Source of the DNA: Candidatus Eisenbacteria bacterium | GTDB taxonomy: Bacteria; Eisenbacteria; RBG-16-71-46; JAFGJU01 | NCBI GenBank assembly: GCA_026388185.1 | Contig: JAPLKG010000008.1 | Span: 461,149 to 525,148 of the forward strand | Direction of reading: 5' to 3' | Length of the DNA stretch: 64,000 nt | Shown here: one piece after another, positions 37,452 through 48,387 of the stretch | Numbering within the stretch: position 1 is the first letter of the stretch | Layout of the letters: each line of letters starts with the position of its first letter | Notes under the pieces: model-generated | What the model was told of the DNA's origin: nothing | Seen by the model: the letters and a program-made list of their open reading frames with translations, nothing else | Databases searched by the model: none | Made by a program: the position numbers and the translations under genes

Positions 37452-40400
37452 ATGAAGAAACCTACCTTACGGCTTGATATTGTGTTAGTTGTGGCGGCGC
37501 TGGTGGTCTTTGGACTGACAAGTGGCGCTCCGGTCTTGAGCTACGGAGCGTTGGTAGATGAGGGGCCTGCTCTCGGGGGCGGGGGCACGGGTGCCAGCTT
37601 CCAGGCTGGCGGCGCGACCTTCTCGAACGAGGCCGCCACGGGTTCGACGGGGAAGGATGCGGGGATTCCTGGGGGCAAGGCGGCAGGCGGTTCCGGGAGT
37701 GCGGCTCTTGATTACGCTGAGAAGCTGATACGCGAGGGCATGCTGGACGTCGGGGAGAATGAGCTACTGAGGTTCATGGAGACCGAACCCTCGCCGGCGT
37801 TGCGCCAGCGCGGCGCGCTTCTCCTCGGAGACATAAAGTTCTCCCAATCGAAGCTTGTTGAAGCCGCTACTCGCTACCTGCGCGCTTACGAGGCCAACCC
37901 GCAGGGTGAAGGCGCCTGCGACGCGCTCTACAAGGCCGGCCAATGTAGCTTACTCTCGTACAACTACGAGCAGGCGATCCTGATCTTTCGGAAGGTCGTC
38001 AAGCTCTTTCCGGACTGTGCGCAGTCTTGCCCGGCCATGACGGCTCTTGGTAGAGCGTTCTTGGGATCGGGTGATTACGAAGAGGCGGCGAGGACGTTCG
38101 AGCAGGCGCTGGTCGCTTGCGGAGGCGCGGAGAAGAACGCGGAACTCCTCTATTGGCTGGGAAAAGCGGAGACGCAGATCAATCGCGACAGGGCGAGGGA
38201 GATTTTTCAAGACCTGCGACGTGCCCATCCGGGGACTGAGCCCGCCTTCAACGCTTCGCTGGAGCTCTCGAAGATTCTGTTCGACGACGGCGACACTCAG
38301 GGTTCCCTCGACGTTTTGGAGGACGCGCTTTCCTACAAGGTTGACAAGACGCTTCTGGCCAGGGCGTCCGCGAGGCGGGGGGAGCTGTTCGACCTGACGG
38401 GTAGGCCCAAGGACGCTGCCAGAGAGTTTGCCGAATGTTTCAGCGCGTCACAGGATTCCGCACTCTGTGAGGCGTGCAACGTGAACGCGCAGACGGCGTA
38501 TCTTTCGTGCGGCGATTATCGCCAGGCAGACTCGATCGCGCAGAAACTATTGTCAGGCAAGTTCGCCGCGAGGGCGCGGCGCATGTCGCTTCTCACGCGG
38601 GCGCGGGCGAGCAGAGCCCAGGGGAAGAATCAAGACGCTCTCGATTTCATTTCCAGGTTGGGTTGCGGTACGGAGATTGACTCTCTATGTTGCTCCGCGA
38701 GCCTGGAAGAAGGTGAGATAAAGGAAGCGCTCACTCAATTTGGAGGCGCAACCGTATCGTACCTTCGAGCATTGACTCTCCCAGGCCCGGACAGTCTCCA
38801 CGCCGCCGCACTCATGCACCTCGGAGATTTGTGTGCCAAGCGCACGGGAGAGCCGGACAAGGCACTGGGATATTACAGTCTTCTTCTAGACCGCTACGCC
38901 GGTGATGAGACGAGCAGCCGCGCGCTCAATGAAATGGCGAGACTCTACGAGACGAAGGGTGAGTTCGCCAGGGCTTCGGACGTATATCGTAAGCTTGCCA
39001 AGGATTACCCGCTCGGCCCCTATGCGGACGAGGCACTGGAGCGAGCGGAATCGCTTGACTCTCTCTTCCCGAGCAAGATCGGAGAGCGTGAGCTCAAGAA
39101 AGTGACGACCCTCCTTCTTTCGGCGGCGTCAGGCTCCGCAGGTGGCGACACCCTGCTTGAACGGGCGGCGTCCCTCTTCGCCGGACAGTATCACTCGTTC
39201 GACGAGGCGAGAATCATGCTGGAGCAAGCACTCGCCGTCGCGACTCCGGACAGAAGGCCCGTCTTGCTTCTACGCCTCAGTGACGTCCATTCGCGCCTTT
39301 CGAAAAAACTCGAGTTCGAGGGAAAGACAAGCGAGGCCTCCGCAGAGAAGAGTGCCGCCCTCAAATGCTTGACCAATCTTATCTCTCAGTACCCGGACGC
39401 CCCGGTCGCGGACGAAGCAGCGTTTCTCCTGATCCGGGACAGGTTGGAGGGACTCTCCTCGCCGGAGATGGAACGTACTGCCGCGTCGCTCTACACCGAG
39501 TTTCTCGGCCGCTATCCGGAGACGCAGAGATTTGCCGACGCGCTCCTGGGAAGGGCCGAGGCGCTCACAAAACTCTCGCGAGCTCCCGGAGACGATTCCT
39601 ACAACGAGGCCCTCGCCACTTACGACAAGCTCGTCGGCGAGATTCCGCAGAGCCCTCTCATCGCCCAGGCGCACTACTGGAAGGGGAGGGCGCTGGCCGG
39701 CGCCGGAAACGTGGACGCGGCGGAGCAGGAATTTGGAATCGTGTTGGCGAGCTACCCTGCGAGTGCCGTGGCTGCCGACGCGGCGTACGAACTCGCGGAG
39801 TGTAAGCTCGCGAAAAGACAGCTCGACGAAGCGATCGCCCTATACGAATCGGCGTATGAGAAGACAAGAAACAGAAACCTCAGAGAGAGAGCCCTCGCGA
39901 GAAAGGGAGATTGCCTGCTCGTGCAGGGGAAGTTCGACGAGGCCATTCACGAGTACGAGTACATACTTGAGCGCGACCCCGGTGGAGCGTTCTCGGACGA
40001 CTTGCTCGTCAAGGAGGCCGACGCTTACCTGGACCGCGGCATGCTGAAGAAGGCGTCCGAGAGCTTCGAGCGATTGGCCGCCCGGTTCCCCAAGAGCCCA
40101 CTTCTTTCTGAATCACTAAAGAGGAAGGCGGAGGCCGAGGCAGGAGCGGGTGATTTCAAGAAGGCCAGGGCCACGTACGAGCAGATTGTGGAGAGATTCC
40201 CCGAGTCCCGCTCGGACACAACTGTGATGATCGGCCTTGCGCGCGCGAGCTTCGAGGCCGGCGATTACAAGTCCAGCCTCGGGGCCTACGAGCAGGTGCT
40301 CAGACTCGACATGAGCGATGGCGGGCGGGCGGAAGCCGCTCGCGGGCAAATCCTCTCCCTGGCAAGAATGGGAGACGACGGGAAGGTTCAGAAGAGGCTC

Positions 40401-41258
40401 TCGTGGTACGGGAAGAATTTCCCGGGCGATACGACACTCGCCTCCGAAATCGACTTCGAGAGGGGCTTGAGCCTCTTCGACAAGAACCAATTTGAAGCAG
40501 CGTACGCAAGTCTCTCGCAGGCACAGGCGAAGTTGCCCGCGCAGTCGAGGATCAGAGCGCTCATCACGATGGGCATGTGCAAGCTCAAACTCCAAGACTT
40601 TCCGCAGGCATCGAGCCATTTTGAGGAGGCGCTCGCGCTCGGGCCCGCTGACGGCACTTTGGCGTTCACCGCGTACTTCAAGCTCGGCACCTCGCTCTAT
40701 GCTCAGGCGAAGTACGACGAAGCTTCGCGCGCTTATCTGAGCGCGGGGGCGGTGTCGCCGGACTCCTCTTCACGGTGCGAAGCGTGGTACAATGCTGGTC
40801 TGTGCATGGAGAGGACCGAGAACTGGACGGAGGCCGCCTCCGTCTATGAAAAGGTTGCCGCCGCGTGCAAGGGCAAGCTGAGCCAGGACGCGGTCTTCAA
40901 GAGCGGCTACGCCTATCTCAACGCCGGCCAGCGGCCGAAGGCGCTGGAGCGGCTCAAGGCTGCGTTGGAGAGCGGCGCCGATGACGAGAAGCCGGAGATC
41001 CAGTACTGGATAGGCGAAACGTACGCGGCGATGGGAGAGTTCGAAAGAGCCGCCTCTGAATTCTTGAAGGTGCCCCTCGTCTACGGCGAAGGCTCTCTCT
41101 GGGCAGTGACCGCTCGCTACAAAGCGGGTCTCGCATTTGAAGAGACCGGAAACGTCGAGGCCGCCGCCAAGCAATACAGACTCTTACTGGAAAGAGAAGG
41201 TGAAAACTCGGAGTGGGGAAGCATGGCAAAAGAGAGGCTGCAGAAGCTTTCCAAGTGA
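37452..41258 (+). CDS. Very large TPR-repeat envelope protein
   Basis: The 1268-residue protein has an N-terminal hydrophobic segment (residues 9-35, possibly a signal peptide), then a Gly-rich stretch (38-80) and helical repeats to the end. Repeats such as [45 protein letters not shown]-like units and [12 protein letters not shown] match the TPR/YbgF-type pattern of 34 residues. I see no catalytic motif. It begins 16 bases after the permease and its stop overlaps the likely uvrA start. Position suggests a scaffold in the export system, but a link is not proven. Confidence 0.8.
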   Translation: MKKPTLRLDIVLVVAALVVFGLTSGAPVLSYGALVDEGPALGGGGTGASFQAGGATFSNEAATGSTGKDAGIPGGKAAGGSGSAALDYAEKLIREGMLDVGENELLRFMETEPSPALRQRGALLLGDIKFSQSKLVEAATRYLRAYEANPQGEGACDALYKAGQCSLLSYNYEQAILIFRKVVKLFPDCAQSCPAMTALGRAFLGSGDYEEAARTFEQALVACGGAEKNAELLYWLGKAETQINRDRAREIFQDLRRAHPGTEPAFNASLELSKILFDDGDTQGSLDVLEDALSYKVDKTLLARASARRGELFDLTGRPKDAAREFAECFSASQDSALCEACNVNAQTAYLSCGDYRQADSIAQKLLSGKFAARARRMSLLTRARASRAQGKNQDALDFISRLGCGTEIDSLCCSASLEEGEIKEALTQFGGATVSYLRALTLPGPDSLHAAALMHLGDLCAKRTGEPDKALGYYSLLLDRYAGDETSSRALNEMARLYETKGEFARASDVYRKLAKDYPLGPYADEALERAESLDSLFPSKIGERELKKVTTLLLSAASGSAGGDTLLERAASLFAGQYHSFDEARIMLEQALAVATPDRRPVLLLRLSDVHSRLSKKLEFEGKTSEASAEKSAALKCLTNLISQYPDAPVADEAAFLLIRDRLEGLSSPEMERTAASLYTEFLGRYPETQRFADALLGRAEALTKLSRAPGDDSYNEALATYDKLVGEIPQSPLIAQAHYWKGRALAGAGNVDAAEQEFGIVLASYPASAVAADAAYELAECKLAKRQLDEAIALYESAYEKTRNRNLRERALARKGDCLLVQGKFDEAIHEYEYILERDPGGAFSDDLLVKEADAYLDRGMLKKASESFERLAARFPKSPLLSESLKRKAEAEAGAGDFKKARATYEQIVERFPESRSDTTVMIGLARASFEAGDYKSSLGAYEQVLRLDMSDGGRAEAARGQILSLARMGDDGKVQKRLSWYGKNFPGDTTLASEIDFERGLSLFDKNQFEAAYASLSQAQAKLPAQSRIRALITMGMCKLKLQDFPQASSHFEEALALGPADGTLAFTAYFKLGTSLYAQAKYDEASRAYLSAGAVSPDSSSRCEAWYNAGLCMERTENWTEAASVYEKVAAACKGKLSQDAVFKSGYAYLNAGQRPKALERLKAALESGADDEKPEIQYWIGETYAAMGEFERAASEFLKVPLVYGEGSLWAVTARYKAGLAFEETGNVEAAAKQYRLLLEREGENSEWGSMAKERLQKLSK

Positions 41259-44197
41259 AGGTTCCCTCCGGTCTCCAAGTGGAGGGTTCCTCCGGGTCGA
41301 CGCCTGGTTTCATTTCGGTGAGAGGGGCGAGGGAGCACAACCTCAAGAACATAGACGTCGACATCCCGAGGAACTCGCTCATCGTTGTGACGGGCGTGAG
41401 CGGCTCCGGAAAAAGCTCACTCGCTTTCGACACGATCTACGCCGAGGGCCAGAGGCGCTACGTCGAGTCCCTCTCCGCCTACGCGCGGCAATTCCTGGGC
41501 CAGATGGAAAAGCCCGACGTGGATTCCATCGAGGGGCTCTCTCCCGCAATCTCCATCGAACAGCGCACCGCAGGCGCAAACCCCCGTTCCACCGTGGCCA
41601 CGGTCACGGAGCTATACGACTACCTGAGGCTCATCTTCTCCAGACTGGGAGTGCAGCACTGTCACAAATGTGGCGCCCTGATAGGCGCCCAGACGCCTTC
41701 TCAAATCGTCGACTCGCTCATCGAGGTGGCGAACGGCAAAACCGTCCAGGTGATGGCTCCCATCGTGAGGGGCCGCAAGGGCGAATACAAAAAGGAACTG
41801 GACGCGGCGAGGAGACAAGGGTTCCTGCGAGCGCGAATAGACGGAGAACTGGTCGAACTCGAGAAAGTCGAGGCTCTCAAGAAAACCAAGAAACACACGA
41901 TTGACATTCTCGTGGACAGGCTCACGGCGGATGCAAAGAACCAGTCGAGACTGGTGGACTCCGTCGAAACGGCGCTAAAGGCGGCCGGGGGAGTTGTGAG
42001 TGTTCTGGTGGGTGGGGGCGGTGGAGCCGGCGGGGTGGGCGGAAGCGGCAAGGAAGGTTCGGGTGCCACAGCTGGTCGCGGCGGTCCCGCGAAGGAACTG
42101 CTGTTCAGCGAGAAGAGGGCGTGCGTTCGGTGCGGAATCGGCTTCGACGACTTAAAGCCCCGCAATTTCTCTTTCAACAATCCCTACGGCGCATGCTCCA
42201 CGTGCGACGGCCTCGGCACGCGGCTTGAGATAGACCCGTCACTGGTCGTTCCGAACCCGACGCTCTCCATCTCGAAGGGCGCAGTCGCGGCCTGGGGAGC
42301 CTCCAGCTCCGTGTGGTTCAACAGCCAGATGCGGGCCCTGGCGAAGCACTACGATTTCGACTTGGACATGCCGTTTCAGGAGCTGCCCGAGCGCGTAAAG
42401 GAAATCATCCTCTTTGGAGCCGGGCACGACGAAGTCGAGTTCACCTACAAGAGCAAGAACTTCACGATGAAAGGGAAGAGGAAATTCCCGGGAATCGTCC
42501 ACGATCTGGCGAGAAGATACAGGGCCACGACCTCGGGGGCCGTGAGAGACTGGTTGGACGGCTTCATGGCTCGGGGGCAATGCCCGGTGTGTGAGGGGAA
42601 GCGGCTTAAGCCCGAGAGCCTCGCCGTCACACTCAAGGGGCGAAACATCGCCGAGTACGCGTCTCTCTCCGTCAAGGAAGCCAAAGCACTCTTCGAGAAA
42701 ATGGAGTTCCGAGGAAGCGAAATCCCCATTGCCGAACCCATACTCAAAGAAATCGTACAGAGACTCAAGTTCCTCTGTGACGTCGGCCTCGACTACCTCA
42801 CGCTCGACAGAAACGCTGCCACGCTTGCAGGAGGCGAGGCACAGAGATTGAGGCTCGCCACGCAGATAGGATCTAGGCTCAGCGGAGTGCTCTACGTTCT
42901 CGACGAACCGAGCATAGGACTCCACCATCGTGACCAAAGGAGACTCCTCGGCACACTCTGCGAACTGAGAGACATGGGCAACACCGTTCTCGTCGTCGAG
43001 CACGACAGGGACACGATTCTCTCAGCCGACCATGTGGTCGACCTCGGCCCGGGCGCCGGAGAGAGAGGCGGCTGGCTCGTCGCCACCGGAAAGCCGGCGG
43101 AGATTGCACAAAACAGCGCGTCGCTCACGGGCCTCTACCTTTCGGGCAAGAAAGACGTTGAAGTACCTCGGACGAGGAGACGCCCGCAGGGCGCGTGCCT
43201 CACCGTGAAGGGCGCCGCCGCAAACAACCTGAAATCAATCGACGTGTCCTTCCCGCTCGGACTCTTCGTGTGTGTGACCGGCGTCTCGGGCTCGGGCAAG
43301 AGCACGCTAATAAACGACATCCTATACAGAGCGCTCGCGCGTCATTTCTATTCGTCCCCGGAATCGCCCGGAAAACACAGGGCAATAGAAGGACTCCAGC
43401 ACATCGACAAAGTCGTGGACATAGACCAGTCGCCGATAGGGAGAACCCCTCGATCAAACGCAGCCACGTACGTGGGCGCCTTCGGCTTCATGAGGTCACT
43501 TTTCGCTCAATTGCCCGAGGCCAAAGTGCGGGGATACTTGCCGGGGAGATTCAGCTTCAACGTGCACGGCGGCCGCTGCGAGGCGTGCCAGGGCGACGGC
43601 GTCGTCAAGATAGAGATGCACTTTCTCCCCGACGTTTACGTGACATGCGACACGTGCAGGGGCAAGCGATACAACCGCGACACCCTCGAAGTCCTCTACA
43701 AGGGGAAAAGCATAGCCGACGTCCTGGACATGACCGTCGACGCGGCGCACCAGTTCTTCCTCCAGATACCGCCCGTTCGGCGAAAGCTCGAGGCGCTCAA
43801 CAACGTGGGCCTGGGCTATCTCCGGCTCGGACAGCCCGCCACGAGACTCTCCGGAGGCGAGGCCCAGAGAGTGAAGCTCGCGACCGAGCTTTCCAAGGTC
43901 GCCACCGGGAAGACGCTCTACATCCTCGACGAACCCACGACAGGCCTCCATTTTGATGACGTGAGACTGCTGCTCCACGTCCTGACCCGACTCGTGGCCG
44001 CAGGCAACACCGTAATCGTGATCGAACACAACCTTGACGTCGTGAAAGCGGCGGATCACATCATTGACCTCGGCCCCGAAGGCGGAGATGACGGCGGCCG
44101 CGTGGTTGCCCTCGGCACGCCCGAAGAGCTGGCCTCTTGTGCCGCCTCGCATACGGGGAAGGCCCTGAGGGATGTGGTGGGGGTGGGGGGAAAGTAG
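41255..44197 (+). CDS. uvrA: Excinuclease ABC subunit UvrA
   Basis: UvrA recognises DNA damage in nucleotide excision repair. Both ABC modules are present: Walker [10 protein letters not shown] near residue 47 and GVSGSGKST near 675. Zinc modules CVRC/CSTC and CEAC/CDTC are intact, and each module has its Walker B ([24 protein letters not shown]). The first ABC signature reads LAGGEAQR where the family has LSGGEAQR; the second is normal. Residues about 250-280 are a Gly-rich insert not seen in E. coli UvrA. I chose GTG at 41255, which overlaps the TPR stop by four bases; GTG at 41213 is possible. Confidence 0.93.
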   Translation: MKVPSGLQVEGSSGSTPGFISVRGAREHNLKNIDVDIPRNSLIVVTGVSGSGKSSLAFDTIYAEGQRRYVESLSAYARQFLGQMEKPDVDSIEGLSPAISIEQRTAGANPRSTVATVTELYDYLRLIFSRLGVQHCHKCGALIGAQTPSQIVDSLIEVANGKTVQVMAPIVRGRKGEYKKELDAARRQGFLRARIDGELVELEKVEALKKTKKHTIDILVDRLTADAKNQSRLVDSVETALKAAGGVVSVLVGGGGGAGGVGGSGKEGSGATAGRGGPAKELLFSEKRACVRCGIGFDDLKPRNFSFNNPYGACSTCDGLGTRLEIDPSLVVPNPTLSISKGAVAAWGASSSVWFNSQMRALAKHYDFDLDMPFQELPERVKEIILFGAGHDEVEFTYKSKNFTMKGKRKFPGIVHDLARRYRATTSGAVRDWLDGFMARGQCPVCEGKRLKPESLAVTLKGRNIAEYASLSVKEAKALFEKMEFRGSEIPIAEPILKEIVQRLKFLCDVGLDYLTLDRNAATLAGGEAQRLRLATQIGSRLSGVLYVLDEPSIGLHHRDQRRLLGTLCELRDMGNTVLVVEHDRDTILSADHVVDLGPGAGERGGWLVATGKPAEIAQNSASLTGLYLSGKKDVEVPRTRRRPQGACLTVKGAAANNLKSIDVSFPLGLFVCVTGVSGSGKSTLINDILYRALARHFYSSPESPGKHRAIEGLQHIDKVVDIDQSPIGRTPRSNAATYVGAFGFMRSLFAQLPEAKVRGYLPGRFSFNVHGGRCEACQGDGVVKIEMHFLPDVYVTCDTCRGKRYNRDTLEVLYKGKSIADVLDMTVDAAHQFFLQIPPVRRKLEALNNVGLGYLRLGQPATRLSGGEAQRVKLATELSKVATGKTLYILDEPTTGLHFDDVRLLLHVLTRLVAAGNTVIVIEHNLDVVKAADHIIDLGPEGGDDGGRVVALGTPEELASCAASHTGKALRDVVGVGGK

Positions 44198-44520
44198 GGT
44201 GTCGGCGTGGTGGTGACGTCAGTGGGGACGTGTGGGGTGAGGTGTACCGGAAGGGGTTTCACAGGTCTCTCATGAGACCAGGCGACATAGGCTGAGAAGC
44301 ATTCTCGCTCACAAGGTTCACTCCCCGGTCAGGTGTACCCAGAGGACATTTCTCGCACAGTCCTCTCTGCCAAACGACCGAGCTCAGCCGCGGTTGGGCG
44401 GGTTTCTGATTCACTTATGATAACTATCGGTCCAAACGGGGCCTGGAGCGAATGGTTATGTGGGGCTACACGTGGACTAGTTGGGCCAGCATATGTACCA
44501 ATTGATTGGCTGGGGAGCTG
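44198..44520. other. Intergenic region between uvrA and the accessory island
   Basis: No gene was found in this 323-base stretch. It contains a 6-bp hairpin GGTCTC-TCAT-GAGACC at 44264-44279 without a T-tract, and the octamer GGTGTACC twice (44241-44248, 44332-44339). The stretch is the boundary between the housekeeping operons and the minus-strand accessory island. I did not find a tRNA or clear att duplication at this edge. Confidence 0.6.
44264..44279. repeat. Short inverted repeat after uvrA
   Basis: GGTCTC and GAGACC flank a TCAT loop. No U-tract follows, so it is only a weak terminator candidate for the uvrA operon. Confidence 0.3.
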
Positions 44521-44852
44521 CTAGCCCTTCCCGTATCGCCAACGTATGCCTCCGCACTGGCACTGAACCAACTCGGAGCCTTCGGCGTCGGCGAACCAGA
44601 TTCCTTTACCACACGATGGGCATTTGAAAGACTCGAGGGCCTTCTCACAAGCATCTATGAGCTTGGTGGCCTCAGAGCAAACGACGTCGAAGGTGTGGGA
44701 GGCACGGTTGGCCCATGACATGAGTAGCTTGTCCGCTTTGTCCAGGGCATCGATCGCCTCTGTGTGAGTGACGTAGTGATTGTCCTCTTTCTTCTGGAAG
44801 GAGGATCTCTTGCCATTCGCTAACAAGCGCTCCAAGAAGTCATGGGCCATCC
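44521..44852 (-). pseudogene. 3' fragment of the Rad50-like ATPase gene, cut off by an IS element
   Basis: The 109-residue open frame starts at an ATG that is really an internal codon of the disrupted ATPase gene. It holds a helical stretch (ALDKADKLLMSWANRASHTF) and a C-terminal zinc ribbon, CPSCGKGIWF then CQCGG, ending RWRYGKG. The other part of the gene is at 46072-48104. Joining plus-strand 44848 directly to 46072, with one copy of ATCC removed, puts both parts in one frame: the codon at the joint is ATG. The pieces would give about 786 residues. Confidence 0.88.
44849..44852. repeat. Target-site duplication, left copy (ATCC)
   Basis: ATCC immediately before the left inverted repeat. 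The same four bases follow the right end at 46072-46075. Confidence 0.85.
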
Positions 44853-44879
44853 TGACCTTCCCCCCGAAAACTGGTCCAG
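44853..44879. repeat. IS left terminal inverted repeat
   Basis: 27 bases that pair with the right end at 46046-46071, with one extra T and a four-base mismatched centre. Confidence 0.85.
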
Positions 44880-44927
44880 TTGAGGCCTCGATTTTGGGGT
44901 AGTATTACCCTTAAGGAGGGACTGGAC

Positions 44928-45194
44928 ATGAAGGGTTCCCGGTACAGCGAGGAGCAGATAATCGGGATCTTGAAGGAGGTGGAGGCGGGACTGAAGGTGA
45001 CGGAGGCGTGCCGGAAGTACGGGATGAGTGAGTGGACGTTTTACACGTGGCGGAAGAGGTATCGGGGATTGACGGTACCTGATGTCAGGCGTTTGAAGGG
45101 GTTGGAGGAGGAGAATCGTCGTTTGAAGACATTGCTGGCGGAGACGGTGTTGGATAATCGGGCGTTGAAGGATGTTTTGTCAAAAAAATGGTGA
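44928..45194 (+). CDS. IS3-family transposase OrfA
   Basis: The 88-residue DNA-binding subunit has a helix-turn-helix (YSEEQIIGILKEVEAGLKV, CRKYGMSEWTFYTWRKRY) followed by a leucine-zipper-like helix (LEEENRRLKTLLAETV). The ATG at 44928 is preceded by an AAGGAGG site. The frame ends at TGA 45192-45194, just after a run of seven A at 45182-45188, where ribosomes can slip back one base into orfB. Confidence 0.92.
   Translation: MKGSRYSEEQIIGILKEVEAGLKVTEACRKYGMSEWTFYTWRKRYRGLTVPDVRRLKGLEEENRRLKTLLAETVLDNRALKDVLSKKW
45182..45188 (+). promoter_or_regulatory. A-AAA-AAA slippery heptamer for -1 frameshifting (OrfAB)
   Basis: The heptamer lies in the zero frame of orfA as A AAA AAA. A one-base slip back reads AAA AAA ATG, straight into the orfB frame. 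IS3-family elements make their active OrfAB transposase this way. The orfB ATG itself (45188) is made of the last A of the run. Confidence 0.8.
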
Positions 45195-46057
45195 GGCCCG
45201 CCGCGAGACGTGACGTGGTGGGCTATTTGCGGGGTGGGTATGGGATGAGCGAGCGGCGAGCGTGTAACTTGATGGAAGTGCATCGGTCGACGTGTCGTTA
45301 TCGAGTGAGAGCGGATCGTAACCGGGAACTTCGGGAGGTACTGAGAAGGTTGGCTGAAGAGCGTTTGCGCTGGGGGCAGGATCGGTTACACGTGCTGCTG
45401 CGTCGGCTGGGGTATGTGGTGAACCACAAGAGGACGGAGCGGTTATATCGTGAGCTCGGGTTGTCGTTGCGGCTTCGCAGGCGGCCCAAGCGAGTCAGCA
45501 GGGTGAGAGTGGTCTCGGCCTTGCCGGCGCGGCCGAACGAGCGGTGGAGCATGGATGTCATTCATGATCAGTTTGTGGCGGGACGTCGGTTCAAATGTTT
45601 GACGTTGGTGGATGACTGCACACGTGAGTCGCCGGCCATCTCGGTAAGCTTATCGATCACTGGAGAAGGGGTTGCGGAGGCACTGGATCGGGTCGGGACT
45701 GAACGGCCGTTGCCTGGAGAGATCGTATGTGACAACGCGCCTGAGTTCAATAGTGCTGCTCTTGATCGCTGGGCCTATGAGCACGGCGTCAAGCTCAGTT
45801 TTATCGAACCGGGCAAGCCTGTTCAGAATGCTTTCATTGAATCGTTCAACGGGAAGTTCCGGGACGAGTGTTTGAGTCAGCAGTTGTTCTTTGACCTGAC
45901 TGATGCGAGGGAGAAGATCGAAGCGTGGAGGAGAGACTATAACGAGGTCCGACCGCATCAGTCGTTGAAGAACCAAACGCCGAGAGAGTTTGCGAAGAAG
46001 TACGACGAGCAGCTGTCTAAAGAGGGAGAAACCGTGAGGTCACCCCTGGATCAGTAA
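45188..46057 (+). CDS. IS3-family transposase OrfB (DDE integrase core)
   Basis: The 289-residue catalytic subunit has an HTH-21-like start, then the rve integrase core. The DDE residues appear to be Asp in RWSMDVIHDQF, Asp in IVCDNAPEF and Glu in NAFIESFNGKFRDECL. The C-terminal YNEVRPHQSLKNQTPREF is typical. There is no internal stop. It ends 14 bases before the right end of the element. Confidence 0.93.
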   Translation: MVRPAARRDVVGYLRGGYGMSERRACNLMEVHRSTCRYRVRADRNRELREVLRRLAEERLRWGQDRLHVLLRRLGYVVNHKRTERLYRELGLSLRLRRRPKRVSRVRVVSALPARPNERWSMDVIHDQFVAGRRFKCLTLVDDCTRESPAISVSLSITGEGVAEALDRVGTERPLPGEIVCDNAPEFNSAALDRWAYEHGVKLSFIEPGKPVQNAFIESFNGKFRDECLSQQLFFDLTDAREKIEAWRRDYNEVRPHQSLKNQTPREFAKKYDEQLSKEGETVRSPLDQ

Positions 46058-46071
46058 GAGGGGGGAGGTCA
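46046..46071. repeat. IS right terminal inverted repeat
   Basis: The last 26 bases of the element, the inverse of the left repeat at 44853-44879. Confidence 0.85.
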
Positions 46072-46075
46072 ATCC
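46072..46075. repeat. Target-site duplication, right copy (ATCC)
   Basis: ATCC directly after the right inverted repeat, identical to 44849-44852. Confidence 0.85.
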
Positions 46076-48100
46076 TCCTGTCATTCTTGTCGGCGCGCAG
46101 GAAGGGTAGCCTGATGTGGAGGCGCTCTGCGATGAGTGATAGTTCGATGTCCATGATCTTCCGCGCGTCATTTCCTGCTGAGTCTGGGCGCTTTTTGAGG
46201 TGGGCGCGGGCATCACCGAAGGTCGTAGTCTTGTGCGACCAGCGGATACCGATATCCGGGGTCTCGTAAGGCAAGAGCGCTCTAAAGGTCCAGTTCTTAC
46301 TGTCAAGCTGCTGGCGGAGTTCAGCGTACCACTCCCGGTCATGGGTTAGAAGTAGCACCTGCCTCCCGCTGAATTCCTTGTCCAGTACCTCCGCGATCAT
46401 GCCTCGGTGGTTCCGGTCGAGGCTGACGACCACGTCGTCGAGTATGAGTGGCCGATCCTTGTCCGCTTCTCGCTTGGCCATGGCCAGGAAAATGCAGAGA
46501 CCAAGACTGTTACGGTAGCCTTCGGAGAGCGTCAGTCTTGGGGAATTCTGCTTGACGCCGTAGAACTTAAGCCCTATGTCGATCGCTTTTTCAGCGTCTT
46601 TCGGGACGTAGAGACAGACGGCCTCAATTGACTCTCCCGGGTGCAGGATTGCCCACAACGCCTGTATGTCTGTCGAGATTTCGTCGATCACGGTCTGCGA
46701 GCGCAACCTGATTTCGTCCCGGACACCCTGTTCAAGGGAGCTGAGGAACGACGTGAGGGCATGGGCGCGCGCCGCAGAAAGAGCCAGTTCTTTGGCCTCA
46801 ATCACGGCCTCAGCAACCTCGGCTATCCGCTTGTCCGCCGATAGCTGCTCGACATCAGGAGGGGCGTGCTTTGAGGCGACATCGGCAGCGGTGGTCAGTG
46901 GAAGGAGCTTCTTCTCGATTGTTCTTAGCTTCTCTTCCCCACATGACGTGCGAAGTGCCTCGCCGTTGATCTGATCGAGGTATGCTGAGTTCTTAGCCAG
47001 GGGGCCTTTGGAAAGTTCATCCCGCCACGACTTGACATCGGCCTTGGCAAGGAGGGTCTTGAGGGACTTAACGCTGTCGCACAGAGCTGCGATAGCCCCC
47101 TTGCGGGTGTTGAATGTGTCAATGACATCTTGGAGCCGTCTCCGCTCGGCCTCAATATGCGCCCTAAAGTCGTCGACTGGAATGGACTGCCCGCAGGCTG
47201 GGCACTCCACCTCTTCCTCGTCTCCTAGTTTCTCGACGAATTCGTCTGTCGATTGCAGCACCTCTAACTTCTCGGCGATCAACGGCTCGACCGCCTCGGC
47301 GAGTTTGGCATTGGCCGCGCGTACAGCGCCGACATGGCCTTTCAGGCCAACGTCGGCTGCATCCCGAAGAGCAAAATATCGCTTCTGCTCTTTAGAGAAC
47401 CGTTTGACCAGTGTGTCGATAGCTGTCTCCAATTGCTTGCAGTAGGACATGTGGTCTCGTGTGGCAGCCTTGTCCGGGCAATACCTCGAGTGGAGTTCTT
47501 CAATCTTTTTGAGTATCTGCTCGTCGCCGTCGGCGCCGAAAGTGAGCCTCCGCTTTCTTTCCACTTCCTGGAGAACGCCCTTGATTTCCTTGAGCTTCGC
47601 CTGCTGCTCGACGGATTTAACGAGTTGCCGCAAGTTCTCTGCTGCCACCTCCATTTTGTGCAGCCCCAGAAGAGGAAGTAGAGCGGAGTACTTTCCTCCC
47701 TTTGTATCGTGAACGAATGCCGCGACCTCGTCTTGGCGCAGGACGAGGCGCTGGTAGTCCCAGGTACCCATCGCGATTGTCTCAGCTCCTGAACAGATGG
47801 AGGACCCATCTGGCTTGATCTCGATTCGTAGTGTCACGTCATCCTTGAATATGATTCTTAGCTCAGTCTTTCTATTCTTGGGCTTGTGGGTGTTGGGGAT
47901 TGCCCTCTCCTGGTGCTTGCCGCTGTACTCGTGGGCGAGATGTCCGATTCTGCCGCTGTTGAGCACATACTCAATGGCATCCACAAAGCATGATTTTCCT
48001 GAACCATTCTCCCCATAAACGACTATGGATTTGCAGTTCGTTTCCAGCAAGACAGGATCGGCTGCGCCGCGAAACCACGCCAGTTGGATGCTCTTTATCC

Positions 48101-48313
48101 TCATTGCTTCGGCTCCGTCTTGGGTGGGGTGGGGACCATGTCAGCGATGAGTGCCTTCGCGATGCTTGTCAGCTTTGTCAGAGACAGCGGCTGCTCGCTG
48201 AGCCCACCACTGAGCAACTTCTCCATTCTTGAGGCGACAGCCTCGATCACAGATGCATGACCTTTGCGTGCTTCGGCGATACGGGACCTAATCCAACGAA
48301 CCTCATTTGGCAT
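48101..48313 (-). CDS. Small 70-residue protein coupled to the Rad50-like ATPase
   Basis: A short, mainly helical protein (MPNEVRWIRSRIAEARKGHA) with a Pro-rich, Lys-rich tail. I do not recognise a family. The ATG at 48313 has a GAGGAG site at proper distance, and its TGA overlaps the ATPase start, so the pair is translationally coupled. That makes it a probable partner subunit of the ATPase. The length is too short for a known Lamassu or Rad50 partner that I can name. Confidence 0.7.
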   Translation of the reverse strand: MPNEVRWIRSRIAEARKGHASVIEAVASRMEKLLSGGLSEQPLSLTKLTSIAKALIADMVPTPPKTEPKQ

Positions 48314-48387
48314 TGGTTTCTCCTCAGGGAACGCCTAGGAATGCTGGATGTGGTTGAAAGTACTCCCATGCTAGGTAACGGTGTGGC

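Larger units (their letters stand above)
44853..46071 (+). mobile_element. Complete IS3-family (IS407-type) insertion sequence
   Basis: The 1219-bp element has imperfect terminal inverted repeats, a 4-bp target duplication, and two overlapping genes with a frameshift site. Left end: TGACCTT, six C, then GAAA and ACTGGTCCAG. The complement of the right end reads TGACCT, six C, TCTT, ACTGATCCAG. OrfA and OrfB are both intact, so the element may still be able to move. OrfA resembles IS407-group proteins, which also make 4-bp duplications. It lies inside the ATPase gene. Confidence 0.93.
46017..48104 (-). pseudogene. Rad50/SbcC-like zinc-hook ATPase, 5' part, truncated by the IS element
   Basis: The native part runs from 48104 to 46072. 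The present frame then continues 18 codons into the IS. Walker A is YGENGSGKS near residue 31. A long coiled coil holds a zinc-hook-like CPACGQ near residue 300. The ABC signature region is LTLSEGYRNSLGL near 550, and Walker B is RPLILDDVVVSLD near 580. The architecture is that of SMC/Rad50-like DNA-linked ATPases found in defence and repair systems. The ATG overlaps the stop of the 70-residue gene (ATGA). The C-terminal zinc-ribbon part is separated (44521-44852), so the full protein cannot be made. Confidence 0.88.

Noticed and set aside
44380-44520. GCCCAAC and GTTTGGC boxes after the zinc-ribbon fragment
   Set aside because: The boxes are either too close together for an attC site or have non-pairing inner arms.
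48314-48387. Possible attC site after the cyclase-like gene
   Set aside because: A stem with CCTAGG and ATGCTGGA arms exists, but the outer box AGGGAAC has no partner on the other side.
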